From: Spirometra erinaceieuropaei
Taxonomy: Eukaryota; Platyhelminthes; Cestoda; Diphyllobothriidea; Diphyllobothriidae
Length of the DNA: 64,000 nt
Reading direction: 5' to 3'
Assembly (NCBI GenBank): GCA_902702965.1
Contig: CACRXP010001181.1
Span: 69,582 to 133,581, forward strand
The position numbers were made by a program, and so were the translations under genes. The notes below the pieces were generated by a model. That model searched no databases. It saw nothing but the letters and a program-made list of their open reading frames with translations, and was not told the origin of the DNA. Positions 1-11,943 of this stretch are shown here, piece after piece (position 1 is the first letter of the stretch; each line of letters begins with the position of its first letter).

Positions 1-2105
1 ATTTTTACACACCGCCGTATAGTGTGCCTAAACTGTAAATTCGTCCACCACTGTAACTTTAAATTTATGGTTTCTGACGCCAGGAAGCTTTGTACTGAAA
101 ATCCACTTCGACCGATATAGCTAGCCATGCTTTCCTCAAAACCCTTATATGTGCCGCGTGAGAGATGTCCCTCTGGTTTGCTTTTAATTCCTAGCCACTT
201 CAAACACCGTTTGGTCGACAGCTTCTAAACCGTGCAAATCCGGTGCCGGTCAATTATGATGCATGTTAAATAAATATGAACAAGGCAAAGGCGACGAACC
301 ATGTAGGATATATTGACGTCGTAAAATTTTGTGACCTCTTATTCAGCTGCACACGGTTTTTGCGTACTTCTAAGGTGAACTGTTCAATCAGAAATAGACC
401 TAGATGGATGAGGCATGTTAAGTAAGTAGAATATGGACTGTTTGTCTGATTTACGGATACAATTGACGAGGGGGAAGGAGGAATTTATTTAAGCAAGCTA
501 GCACGCATTGCGTTAAAAACATGTTAGGTGCGCAGTTGAATAAGAAGCAATGAAACTTTGTGACGTTAATAAATCCTGAATGTTTCGTCGCCTCCGTCTT
601 ATCATGCATGTATTTCTAAACTTCTTCCTATTTTAGTAGGTGCTTGAATTGGATTGTTCCAGGGGACATAATAATACTAGACCAATGCTCCCTTATATAG
701 TTTAAAACAATTGCTGTTTTTCACAACTTTCGCATCACGTTTTTTCCTCTAAAACCTATTTCAAGCCTTGTATCATACGCGCCTGCGTCATTCGAATCTT
801 TCTGTAAGGACATACATATCAATCATAAATGCTATTGGGAAATATGCCAGCGGATTAGGTTTTTGATTCTCCAGACGTATATCCTAACCTGTCTCACGCT
901 TACCAAAATAGAAACCTATCAAATCAGTCCCTTCTGCATGAAAGTAAGTTAAAAGCGCTTTGTCAATATTTCGGCAAGTTCTGTATACATTTAAACATAC
1001 GTGCGTTGTAAGCTTTGTTTTCTCTGCTAAGAAAGCGCGTTCTTACATGTTGTGTAAGTACAAAGACCTCATGTAACACAGTAATCAAGGTGCCTTGCGG
1101 CACGATGAATCCTCACCCAGCAAGGGGCAATTTGGCGAGAGACTGGGATTTTAATGTGATGTGTGACGCGGGAGATTTCCCAAATTAGCACTAGTGGAAT
1201 TTACTTTCGCCTCGAGGTACCTCTGTACACGCTTCCTTAAAAAGTTCCAGTGACGTCTCGCAGCTTAGACTAACCGATCACGGGTACTGCGATAGGCATC
1301 CGGTGACATTTCACTAGGCAAGCATCCAAGAACTGGCATTTAATCCGATAGGGATAGATATAGGGGCAAATAATGGCACGACTTTTGTGGTATGTTCGGA
1401 ATGCACTACTTATCAGGGCGCCAGCCGAAGAGAGTGGAATCTTGAGATTTAACACAGTAGTCATTTTCACACGTCCCGGAACTATGAGACCACGTAGTCT
1501 GGCAAACGGAAGTTATGTGTAGTGTCGTTCGAACACAGCTTCCACTTGAGTTTCTACATAAGCTTTAAACTATAGTTTCTGTCAGTCAAAAGATTGCGTA
1601 GGGTTTTTCTATCAGCCAGTCGTAATTGCATATGCACGCACACCAGGAAATTTGTTAATCAAATGTTCACTTAAATAATGGCCGGGAAAAATTGACTACC
1701 TATAACTTGGCAGTACCCCTGGGCCATTTTCGTCACTTTCAGTGGGTTTTTTCAATGTCATTGAAGACTGAAAATTTTTTCAACGGATGTTTGCTAGATG
1801 CCTTGGTTAAGTGGGCTACTTCGCGGAACGTGCTGGAATTTCGGAAAGTCGGTTTTTTTATAAATGCTGGCCTCTTTGATTTGGCCCAGCCCGTCGTACG
1901 CAAATAACTTCCAAATTGGTGAACGTCTTTCCTGTTAGGTGCGTCAAGAAAAGTGTGCGTTTTCATGTGAAACTTTTCTAGACCCATATGGCATTAATTT
2001 GTCGTGCCTGTTATTCCATGTTTCTCTTTACACGGACAGCAAATTAAGCATGACAAGCACTCTGGCTCTGATATTGCCGTCCGTCTTGCCGCGGAAAAAT
2101 CGATA
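1..2105. other. no recognisable feature
   Basis: AT-rich sequence. Open frames are short, overlap on both strands and show no domain I recognise. No repeat shared with the rest of the window was noticed here. Confidence 0.5.
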
Positions 2106-4260
2106 TCTCATCAACAAAAATCCTGCTAGCGGAGTTCGGCAGCATCCACCTCAATCTCTCCTTCCACCCGCCCGGATTCGGTGTCTGAGGACATAGTCAA
2201 GAAGACCGGAAGCGGGAGAGGACGCAGATGGCTGGCATGGCCATAAAATGTTTGGGAAAGCATATATCAAACCGGATTCTGCGTTTTGCGCTAGTATTCG
2301 TTGTTGGTGCTGTCTGAACAAATTGTCAAACGCCATCTGCTGACCAGGGTTATACAGAATACCCCAATCTAATACTTGGGAACATGACAGTTCGACCTTT
2401 GTTGCCGACGGAGTTCACCGTGCGCTCCACAGTTAGGTGAGAGGGAGGCTGCACGCTGCCTTGTGCGTGAATTGATTTACGAGTGGACTTGCACAACGTC
2501 TCTCTCACTCTCTCCTTTCCCCCGCCAGTATTCAGTGCCTCAAGACATAGTCAAAAAGACCGGAGGCGGGAGATGGCGCGGATGGTTGGCACGGCCAAAC
2601 TCGCACCTAGGCATACCCTCACATCCACTGGCCCGGAACAAACACTTGGTTTGGATTTTGGCCATCAAGAGAATAATGGGTCAGAAAGTGGAATTGACTG
2701 GGCAACCACGTACACAAGGTCTGAAAGCGTATACTATGTCAGTATCAGCAAACCATGGCCCTCGCAGCCTGGAATGCGCTGGCGGTTCCCTGACGGTAGA
2801 TAGCGTACGCTCCGACTGGGCATAGAGGTGACAGGCATGGCTGCCTAGTCATCATTTTCGTCCTTCTGATCCCTGCTGTTGTTGGTCATTTTCTGTGCAG
2901 ACCGGAGGGGGAAGTGCGGAGTGGAATGCCAAGGTGCGAGCTCGACCGTGCCATTCACCTGCTCCCCCCTCGCCTCTGGGCTTCTTGACTCTGCCTTCAT
3001 ACTAGGTCCAGGTGGGGGATGGGGAGGAGAGAGTGCGGTAGATGCTGCGCAAGTCCACTGCCACTATGAACTAATTCACTCACAGACACCGTGCCCGCTG
3101 CATCTTGATGTGTAACACACGATGAACATTGACAAAATCGCCAATCCAGCTGTCATTTTACGCCACCTTTTGTACTTACCTGGGGCGCAAGCGCATCTGT
3201 CGACAGAGAAGCAGGTGCTTGAGAACTGCCAATGCGCACGAGGCTGTTAGGGGTATGGTTTGCTGAATCGTGGCACAGAAATACCTAGGGCCACTCGAGG
3301 ACATAATGATGAGCAGTTGAGTCCACTACCTCTGCCAGGCAGCGCGCTCAATCCCCGCATCAGATGACTGACCGGCTTGGACAGTGGACCGGCCTCTGCG
3401 AGAAGGAAGAGGGATAGAGGTCAACTGTCGTAGCGCATATTCTTCACTATAAACAGCTTGAGGTACTTCAATCTATCACGGCCAGCTAGAAGGCGTAACT
3501 TGGAAGACTGCCAACTGACGCCGTCAGCCTCCATAATGTGACCTCTACGACACTCTCACTCAGTTGGAGTCCGAGCAGCCCTTTTTTCGTTTTGGTAAAG
3601 TCCTCGTACAGGAGACCAGGGGTGTGGGCGGACTATTCAGCCTCTGGTCTTTTTTGACCTCGAGCCCAGGTGGGTAAGGGTGCGGAGAGGGTGCGATAGA
3701 TGCATCACAAGGCCACTACAACTCTGAACTTCCTCACGCGCAAGTCACCGTCCCTGGGTCAACACGGCTGTAAGGTTCACGGTGAGCAACAGCAGAGCCG
3801 GACGGTTATGTGCGTAGAATGACTTGCTGGTGATGGGAGGATCAAGCTCAAATGCGCCCTGTCATCTGTGCCTTTATTTCACGCTCACGTCTGTGAGATC
3901 CCAGCTGCCCACACTCTATGTGTGAAAACCTGGTCCATAGCTTTGTCAGACACTCCCGTCCGATCAGATGGCTGAACGGCCTTAACAGCGGATTGGATGA
4001 GTGCGTACAGGGCACTTCGGACACGCTTTAGGACTTTCACGACGGCCTAATAGCCTTCGCTTGTTAGACTGCCGATTAAGAGGACAAACCGGCCATTTCA
4101 GGACAGAGAGGCAACTGCGATGGCTCCTTCTAAATGTGGCCTATCAGCCACTTCGACACGGATGGTGACCGAACCGTCCTCTATTGCGTGAAAATCTGGC
4201 CTTTTGTGCGCGGATCAGGTGTGCCTTGGCGTGCGCAGATGCATCGTCTAGCTTTGTCAG
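2106..4260. repeat. diverged tandem/segmental repeat region
   Basis: GC-richer block built from diverged direct repeats. A ~110-bp unit at about 2140-2255 (ending in a 'gacatagtcaa' tract followed by a purine-rich, tggc-containing segment) recurs at about 2500-2610. Farther on, 2948-3100 resembles 3603-3757, and 3356-3400 resembles 3957-4005, which implies a second duplication with a period of about 600-660 bp. A segment near 2870-2935 also matches the reverse complement of 46850-46930, so at least part belongs to a dispersed family. The translated frames (for example 2463-2825) show no known domain and are not called as genes. Confidence 0.5.
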
Positions 4261-5137
4261 CCACTCTGTCTTACTACCGCGCTGATGATGATTAGGGAGA
4301 TGTGGTTGCGTTAGGTGCTACTTAAGTCCGCCATTAATATACAGTAGTTCACACTCAAATCATCGTCGCTCGCCCATTATACTCTGTGGCACATTTTGAA
4401 CTTTGTCCTTCGCAACGCTCGAACTGAAATAAAGAAACTCAACGGGATTTTTTTGTCTTGGACTGGATACTGCCTTTCTGCGTGCAATCAACTTTTAGCC
4501 AGTCTATCTAGATCACAATATTTATAGCTCTGCTGTTGTTAAAACGCCCTGCTGTGCGAGATTGTCTGACAGAATGAGACAACTTCGTGCGGAGATTATT
4601 TGTGGCGGTTGTTCTGGCCAAAGACGAGTATCTGCGCACACTCCTCTGTCAGGTGCCTCTTAAGGCACAGGATTTGCTTCCCTGAATTGCGAATTAACTT
4701 TGTCATGTCCCACGATGCCGTGGCAAGTGTACCTTTTATATGTAACCTGCTAACCGTGCGCTTAAGTCTGGAACCTTCGCCCCCACATGGTTCGTTTCGT
4801 AAATAGCTTCTGGTGATGGACGTACCCGTGGAGGCGCGTCAGTCAAGCAACATCTGAGCTGGAGTTGAAGGCCCGTTTTTTCCTACAAACTGGTGTCCTC
4901 ATGAGTAGAAATCGTTTCGTGGGGGTGTGAAGATGAGTAATTAGTCACCTGTCCGTTTCAAAGCATTTAGACTCAATCTACTTGATGCAGGAGATAAGTA
5001 AGTAGGACAGATGTCATACATATATGAAGGGGACTGCTGTTCATTTCCCGATACGAATAATGTCCACTTATCATTATGACGAAGATGGGTGGTGTAGTGG
5101 GTTTGCTGGAAGGTCAGTGTACCAGTTGCCTATAAAG
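4261..5137. other. no recognisable feature
   Basis: Unique-looking sequence between the tandem-repeat block and a MITE-1 copy. Only short frames without domains. Confidence 0.4.
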
Positions 5138-6082
5138 CTGATGTGAAAGCTCATGGAATGTTGACGAAATTCCGGAATGCGTTTTCGACTCGAGCAGATT
5201 ATTTAGCTAGGGTTGCAATTTTAATTTCCCTGCAGAATAATCCCAGATATTTCAATTACTTTGGAATGACAGCTTTTGAACGAACTTCTTTCCGGCCGCC
5301 TGCAAAAACTACACTGTGTAAAAAATGGCAGCTTATGTAGTATGAATTTTTTCATCCATTTTCGATTTCTTGTCAACTTTAGATGTATTTCGTAGAAAAC
5401 CTCAATAAAAATATTCATTCTTTTACTCATCCGGTAGAAAACTACGGTTCTTTGAAATTTTATGCTTGAAAGAAGGGTAGAATTTGATTTCCCGAGTAAT
5501 TTTGAACGCGACTTGCCGTTACACTTGCATTCCGGGTTTCAAAATCTTTAGCTGTACATGCTCCATGCAAAGAAGGTCGTACTAATAGGAGACTATCAGG
5601 CTATCATACAATTTAACAATGGATTTGAGCTATATCGCAAAATTCTACAAACAACATTAGTAAGTTCAGAGAAACGATGTTTTATGGACAGGCATTTCAC
5701 GCTTTTGAAAAATCTCATAATTAGAAACCTCTGAGACCAAATTACGCCCTTCCCTTACGTATAACATTTGAGGAAGACGTAGATGTCTACCACATCAGTA
5801 GAAGAATGAGTATGTTTACGCATTTTTTTGAAATACGTTTGAATTCATAAGGCCATCGAAAATCAATGAAAAAGTTTCATGCTTCATAAGTAGCCATTTT
5901 TACGGAGTGTAATTTTTGCAGGCGGCCGGAAAGAGGCTCATTCAAAGATCCGCATCCCGAAGTAACTGAAATATCTCGGGATTATGCTGCTCGGCCATTA
6001 ACACTACAACACTGGTTAAGTAATCTTTTCAAGTAAAAAACGCGTTTCAGAATTTCGCTCAACATTTCATGATATAGCTGAA
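5138..6082. mobile_element. MITE-1 copy (palindromic DNA element)
   Basis: Diverged ~945-bp member of the palindromic family. The left end carries the family motif around ctcatggaatgttgac, aaatgcgtttt and a ttgcaat segment; the right end carries the inverse, with acgcgtttcagaatttcg and catttcatga. The two halves are diverged reverse complements, including the internal ggccgcctgcaaaaac / gcaggcggccgg pair near 5293 and 5920. No transposase frame is present, so it is non-autonomous. The outermost CAGT and TA are eroded. Confidence 0.7.
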
Positions 6083-6189
6083 ACTGGGCATGTCCAGAAT
6101 TTGAGGATTAACGGACAGCAGCGATTGAGTGATGAATAAAACGGCCTATTTTCGAATATCAGTCAGAAATAGGTAGGTGGATCCTCGAT

Positions 6190-6265
6190 TCCCCCTTTGT
6201 CTAAACTTTAACCCTGCCCTAGTCATAGACCTTTTACCTTTAACCCCATCCCTGATCCCAGCAAT
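6190..6265. repeat. degenerate telomere-like tract
   Basis: Clusters of CCCTAA-like words (aaccctgccctag, taaccccatccctga) with much drift. Similar tracts lie at 12500, 42415, 57594 and 59028. The flatworm telomere repeat is TTAGGG, so these could be interstitial telomeric relics or a satellite of similar composition. Confidence 0.4.
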
Positions 6266-8279
6266 TTAAGACAGGTTCGCCTGTAACATGAGACTGAGGT
6301 TGGCAGAAAAGTCAGAAATTGAGGACATGTGAAATCCCAGTTTATTTTTTGCCATTTTATCCAAATATTAAGATGTACGTCCCAGAACAGTAGAAGGTGA
6401 CGGGCAGTGTGAATTTTAGTTTTGTGGAAAAAGGACGCTTTGTTTTCTGTTAATATTGTTCTTGCATTTATTAGTGTTTATTCCCTGGGCAGAGACTGAC
6501 CTAGCAGGTGCGTTCACACCTCCTGTTTCAGCGACGAAACGGAGGCACAGCTAACGACCAGATACCGTCACCCTCTCAGACCTGAGCCCCTGATAGAACC
6601 AGACTCTGATCCCTGGCCTCAGAACGCCCCCCCCATGCTTGCTGTGTATTGGCCGCTTAAGTTTTGGTACTCTACTCTCCCTTATATTACTGTACAGCCC
6701 TGATGATGGATAACTGATGGCGTATTTTTGCCGAACTTGAACGTGAGTCTGTTTGCTTGGCTGCCGCTTTTGAAAATCCCAGTCAAGAAGACGAAAACGT
6801 ACCAGTTAATTTAAAAAAATGAATGCGTACAATGATTGGCTTTTAATGCAAACGATTATTTGCACGAAAAAGCGGATTTTTTGGAACGCTTGTGGTCTTA
6901 ACCGCGTCTGATGGTAGTCTGGGGGGAGGCAAATTCGTTTGGTTTTTCACCAGGAAACTGTCTGTTTTCAGTTCATATTTTTCGGACTCCCTATCGTTCA
7001 GTGTGTATTTGGCTGACTACTAAAGGGCCTGTTCAAGTAATAAATTAAAATAATCGTGTGATTCACTTAAGTAGCGAACAAGAAAACTATTTTCTGTATC
7101 TCGTCCTATACAGGGAATTTTTTCAGATTACCTTCTGCCCCTGATGTCTCTCGAATAAATCCTAGAAACTGTGTAAATGTTACGCGGTGTTTTTTTTCTA
7201 CACTCAGCGTGAAGACATGCTAGGGGGATCGACATAAATGAACCTGTCAAAAATGTCGACCATGTTTTCGGAACCCCGAAGCTTGCTATTTTTGGCAGGC
7301 GGAAATTTTTATTAGCAAGACTGACATTTGGAACCTCTTACACTAATTGAGGATATCCAGCTGCATAGCTTGTGGAGCTTCCGATGACCAACATCCCTAG
7401 ATAAGCGCCAGACGAGGGTTTTTGGCAACAAGCATTTTATGCGACTTTTAAAGTGCATCTGATGCGGGACTAGAAAGTCGCGGTGAATGCCCCGTCAGAT
7501 TTTTAACCAGAAAGATTTTTAAAAATGAAAGGACGTTGACTCGCAATGCATGATCTTCGTTGTTGAACCGAACAATAGTAAGGGCACATAAATTATGCCT
7601 TATCTCGCCTTTTTTGACACAAAACATAAACGCGCACACTTTTGATATTTAGCGGTTTGGAAAGCAGACCAGGAGTTTGAAAAATTGCCTAATATGTGAA
7701 TTAGTATGGAAAATTGCAGCACAGAACGAATTAAATGAAACCTAAGCTCTTAAACAGCACATTTCGGTCAGACAAGAGGAAGAATACTTTTTAAATTGTC
7801 AAAATGACTGTCACGAAAGCACATGGAAGACGATATCGCGAATTTTGGCGTCAACGATGCCTATCGTTTATTTTTAGTAAAATACCTCATAATTGATGCA
7901 ACCACTGCGAACTTTGCAAGAATAATACCGGTAAATCACACTCAAGAACTTTCACAGGAACAAAATGTTCACTACGATTCAGTCACTCGAAAGTGTTACA
8001 TAAGTGTCCCTTCTTTCTGTCATTTTCTGCCTGCAAAAACCGGACGGAACTTCCCGATCTTTTTTTTCACGCTCTTGAGAAGCACAGCCTTCTAGCGAAA
8101 AGTAACTGCTGCCTATATTCGATGATGGGCATTGCCAGGTTGTGAACCTATACAGGCTAGTCACCCCTCCACCGCGGGTTCAGACGAACCAAGGTGAATT
8201 TACTTTACCTCCGATCGACAGCTTTAGTGTCTGCAAGGCCACCACGCCAGGCCTCCGAGGTAAGACAGAATGTTTTGTA
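6266..8279. other. no recognisable feature
   Basis: AT-rich sequence with short frames only. A ctgatgatgg word near 6700 resembles the core of the PLE ribozyme motif, but the rest of that motif is not there (see rejected items). Confidence 0.4.
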
Positions 8280-9269
8280 CAGTAGATGGGCTAACTCATG
8301 AAATGTCAATTGAAATTCTGAAATGCGTTTTCGTTTCGAAAAGATTAATTAGGTAGGGTTGTAAAGCCAATCCTCGTGTATCATAATTCCATCATAATTC
8401 AGCTACGTCAGGATGCCGGCTTCCAAACAAACTATTTTTGGCTACATGCAGAGACGACACTCTGTAAAAATGACTACTCAAGTAGCATGCATTTTTCTCA
8501 TTGATTTTCGATGACCTTTAAAAACCAATTATATATAATGGAAAACATGCGTAAAATATTCATTATTCTACTCACGCGGTGGGAAATTACGTCTTCTTTC
8601 AATTTTGTACTCGCAGGAAGGGAATAAGTTGGTTTTAAAAAGTTCCTAATTGTGAGATTTTTAATACAGTGAAATGATCGTTCATAAAACATCCTGTCAC
8701 TGTATTTACTAATGTTGCTTACGAAGTTAACGATAAGGCTAAAATCCGCTACTACATTTTATAAACACCATATGATCTGCTCTGAATTCCATAGAGATAT
8801 TAACGGTTTTCCGTACGCGGAAAATATATGGCATGCAGTTTGGAAACACTGAAAGCAAGTGTAACGATAGGTTGAGTTCATAATTATCCGGGAATTGGAA
8901 AAGTTTTGAAAACCAAATTAAACCCTTTCTTTGAGTATAAAATTGAAAGAAGACGTAATTAATTACCGAATGAGTAGGACAATGGATATTTTCTGCATGT
9001 TTTCCGTTAAACAAAGTTAAATTTTAAGGGCATCTATAATCAATGACAAAAATGCATGCTACATTAGTAGTCATTTTTTACATAGTGTACTTCCTGCATG
9101 CAGCCGAAAAGAAGTTTGTTTCAAAGCTGGCATCCTCACGTAGCTTAATTGTGGTGGAATTATGCTACATGATGAGTGGTTTTACAACCCTATCTAATTA
9201 ATCTTTTTGAAACGAAAACACATTTCGGAATTTCGGTTGACATCTCATGAGTTAGCCCACCTACAGTGT
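8280..9269. mobile_element. MITE-1 copy, near full length
   Basis: About 990 bp. The left end reads CAGTAGATGGGCTAACTCATG and follows a TA; the right end is the inverse (catgagttagcccacctac) with an eroded last few bases. The arms are long imperfect reverse complements: aaatgcgttttcgtttcgaa (8321-8340) mirrors the tttcgaaa-type segment at about 9205-9230, and the gcatgcattttt and attacgtcttctttcaat segments also recur inverted. TA next to CAGT ends suggests mobilisation by a Tc1/mariner-type transposase, but no transposase is encoded. Confidence 0.8.
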
Positions 9270-10247
9270 TTCCCTTTGCTTTGATTAACTGTGGGTAAAC
9301 TCCGCTCTGGTGCACACTTAATGGTTCAGGAATTTAGTTTGCCGGCCATCAAGGGCGTGGCTTTGCTCCCAAACGCAATTTCTAGGAGGCTGCGTCGGGA
9401 ATGGGTCTTTTTGAAAGTCGAAGGGCAGTATAACCGTGACATCTGAGACGGTTACTACCCACTTATTCGCTAATAGAGGTGCTAACAGTCTCCGACTTTT
9501 TTCCCCTATCGCGATCGTGGTCTGCCGGTAGCAGTAAGTCCGTCGGCCTAGGCGCTTATATACGAAAATGTGAAAAGCTGGAAGGCGCAGAGAGGGATGG
9601 CTTTACTTATAATCTACACTACATTCCTTGCTTTCTTTTGAATTTCGTCAGACTTTTGCGAACAGCAGACGCTACTTTGCGTCAGGTAACGAAAATTGGT
9701 TAATTTCTGGGCGTCGTTCTGCCGGCCGAATTTGGATACTTCTGACACCTCGAGCAATTTTGCGCAAACCGCTGTTCCTCAAAATAGCTTAGCAGAAGTT
9801 AAAGAACGTGCGCGCTGTTTTTTACAGACCTTCAAGAATGCAAGTTCATGGACAGAGTTAAGTTCTGTCTGGCCGGTAGATAAAGACTATTAGTTTCAGA
9901 AAGCGGCCTGATTTAAGCTAAAATTTATGGCCAGAAAGCTGCTCTGCGTAGGTTCAGATTTTTGGAGACCCATGAAACGTACCTTTCAACATGCCCCCAA
10001 GAGTGAAGTTCATCGATCGTGTTTCTTGGTTTTACTCCCTTAGTGGAACGCAAAACTCGGAACCCTGGATCGTTCGGCGTGCAAGGATTTGCTCTCCACC
10101 GTGTTTAATAAGGTGTGTTTGCAAATTACATGCACGATTTATAAAAGTGGCTCAAACCCAATTTCTGCCCTGTTAACTACAGAAAGCCTATGCTGAATCT
10201 AACGACTAATTCGCTTGAATCAAATTAATTGGAAGAGGGAGGCTCGA
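9270..10247. other. no recognisable feature
   Basis: Nothing supported. Short frames at 9479-9703 and 9991-10176 match no family I know. Confidence 0.4.
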
Positions 10248-10270
10248 TCGCTTGGACAAAAGCTTTATTA

Positions 10271-10312
10271 GCCTGAAGTTTCGGATTTCTGCTCGAAGCC
10301 ATCATCAGAGAC
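10271..10312 (-). ncRNA. hammerhead-ribozyme-like motif, PLE-A copy (decayed)
   Basis: On the minus strand: CTGATGA, a hairpin with one mismatch, then GAAACTTC instead of the GAAACGTC seen in better copies. Stem I GTCT/AGGC is kept. The changed ACGT palindrome removes the second stem III pair, so activity is unlikely. Confidence 0.55.
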
Positions 10313-10355
10313 AAAAGGGCAGATATGGGTGGTTCATGCACACAAGGGGCTGCAG

Positions 10356-10363
10356 TATTTATA
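10356..10363 (-). promoter_or_regulatory. TATA-like box in PLE-A 3' module
   Basis: Minus strand reads TATAAATA inside a block conserved among PLE-A copies (cctataaatactgcag). It lies 51 bp upstream of the ribozyme-like motif. With a usual TATA-to-start distance, transcription would begin about 20 bp before the motif. Promoter activity is inferred. Confidence 0.45.
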
Positions 10364-11404
10364 GGATGCAGTCGCCATGCTACCGCATAATTATGAATAT
10401 TCACGGCTCCCCACCCTTCATCAGGGATCGTTGCACGTGGCGTGATGGCCGTTCGATGGTTGACATTCACGTCGTTAATTGCTTAAATTTCATCACGTGG
10501 GTTGGATGTTGATGTGTGATGATTGCTCGACCATCTGAAACACCGACCCTGGTGTTGGGACAGGTGCTTACATGTGCGCTCCCCGCGGGGCCAATTACTC
10601 CGCCTAGGCGAAGTCTCAGCACCGAGTATGGAAGGGGAATATCATTGCACTTGTTAATGGACTGGGGGCATGTAAACCATGATTCAAGTAGCTCCCGGCT
10701 CACGCGGTTGTCACCTCTTGGGAGAAGTACGGCCTCGTCAAATTTGAATGTGTGGCCGGGTTCTCATCGAATGAACCGCAACTTAAGAGCTAGTGTCATT
10801 CCTCCGCACCGCTGCCGCGTGTTTGGCCATGCGCGTTCAGAGCAGTCTCCCGGTCTCTCCAACGTAGTTGCTTTGTCCGCAACTGCACCAGATCCGACAA
10901 ACGACTCCAGACGTTTCTAGCCGTGGCAATGGGTCTTTCGGTTTCATGACCAGACGCCTGATGGTTGCCTCCGGTCTGTGTGCCACTTCAACCCCAAGTG
11001 GTGCGAGAAGGCGGCCGACAGCTTCCGAAACGTTCTTGACATATGGAAGCGCTCGCCAAGCTTTGGTGTCCGTGTGGTTAGGCCTTTCGTCTCTTTTGCG
11101 TATGCACTGGTTAACGAAGTTTTGCCGGTAGCCTTTGGCTTTGAAGATCCGTCGGAGGTATTGTAGTTCGGCAGCCTTGTCTTTCGGCTCACTGCAGCGC
11201 GTTTCGGCACGCCGATAGTGCGTCCTTACAGAACTGCATTTATGGCTGATTGGGTGGTTGCTGCTGGAGATTAGTATTTGCGTCGTATTTGTCGTTTTCC
11301 TGAACACTTTGGTTTTTAGTTTACCACAATCATTGCGGCATACGATGCTATCCACGAAGGCAAGCTGGTTGTTCTCATCCCCTTCCATCGTAAATTAAAT
11401 GTCC

Positions 11405-11511
11405 TGAAGTAGGCAAGAACAGCAGGATTTATTGGCACCAAAAAATTTCTCGACTGCTCTTCAGCTGCTTCCTGTCGCTACTTCAGCTTCGTACCGGGGA
11501 CAAAATGCTTC
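11405..11511. mobile_element. 107-bp insert with 13-bp target duplication
   Basis: The 13-mer aaattaaatgtcc occurs at 11392-11404 and again at 11512-11524, with an unrelated 107-bp segment between them. Comparison with the intact PLE-A frame (around 17395-17425) shows the insert is absent there. This is the pattern of a short non-autonomous retro-insertion. The insert has no coding capacity, and I do not recognise its family. Confidence 0.7.
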
Positions 11512-11943
11512 AAATTAAATGTCCGTTAAGACCGCATTCAGACGTTCCTTGAATGTCAGCAGTTGGTCCCGGTCGATAACGACGAAGGTATCATCCATAT
11601 ACAGCGCCCAAAACTTCGGTTTGTGGTGTTGGTAGACCAACGACTCTAACCGTTGCAGGACCCTCTCGACGATGAATCTCGAAATCGGCGAACCCATTGG
11701 CGTGTCCTTCACCTGTTCGTAGATTGTCCCGTCGAACTTGAAGTACGTCCAGAGACAGAACTTCAGGAGCTGAAGGACTGGAGCGTGTCCAAGACGATTA
11801 TCCGTCTCATCGTATCTGCTATGTAAAAGCAGCTTGATTGTTTCGATCGCCAGGTGCTGGGGAATAGAAGTCCCCAGCGATCACGTCTCCTTCTTCAAGA
11901 CTGCTTCCTTGGACCCGTCTCTTCGCTTCTACTGGCAAATTGA

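Larger units (their letters stand above)
10248..11943 (-). pseudogene. PLE-A copy, broken: RT + GIY-YIG pseudogene with inverted arm
   Basis: Degraded Penelope-like element read on the minus strand. Reverse transcriptase remains at 11515-11860, with a polymerase signature YMDD and the KDTPMGSPIS block. RT C-terminus through the GIY-YIG start is at 10837-11388 (CSCGQSNYVGETGRLL). An in-frame TGA then cuts the endonuclease where sibling copies have Arg. The C-terminal tail follows at 10467-10703 (ESWFTCPQSINKCND). A 107-bp insert with a 13-bp target duplication interrupts it at 11405-11511. The 3' UTR carries the TATA box at 10356-10363 and a ribozyme-like motif at 10271-10312. At 11871 the coding sequence stops at a short palindrome and joins an inverted piece of the element's own tail (11871-11943). 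Not functional. Confidence 0.9.

Noticed and set aside
6695..6750. ctgatgatgg word as another hammerhead
   Set aside because: After the core word the spacing and GAAA box do not fit and no PLE-A tail follows.
10516..10920. 134-codon plus-strand frame
   Set aside because: Antisense of the PLE-A coding region, with no domain of its own.
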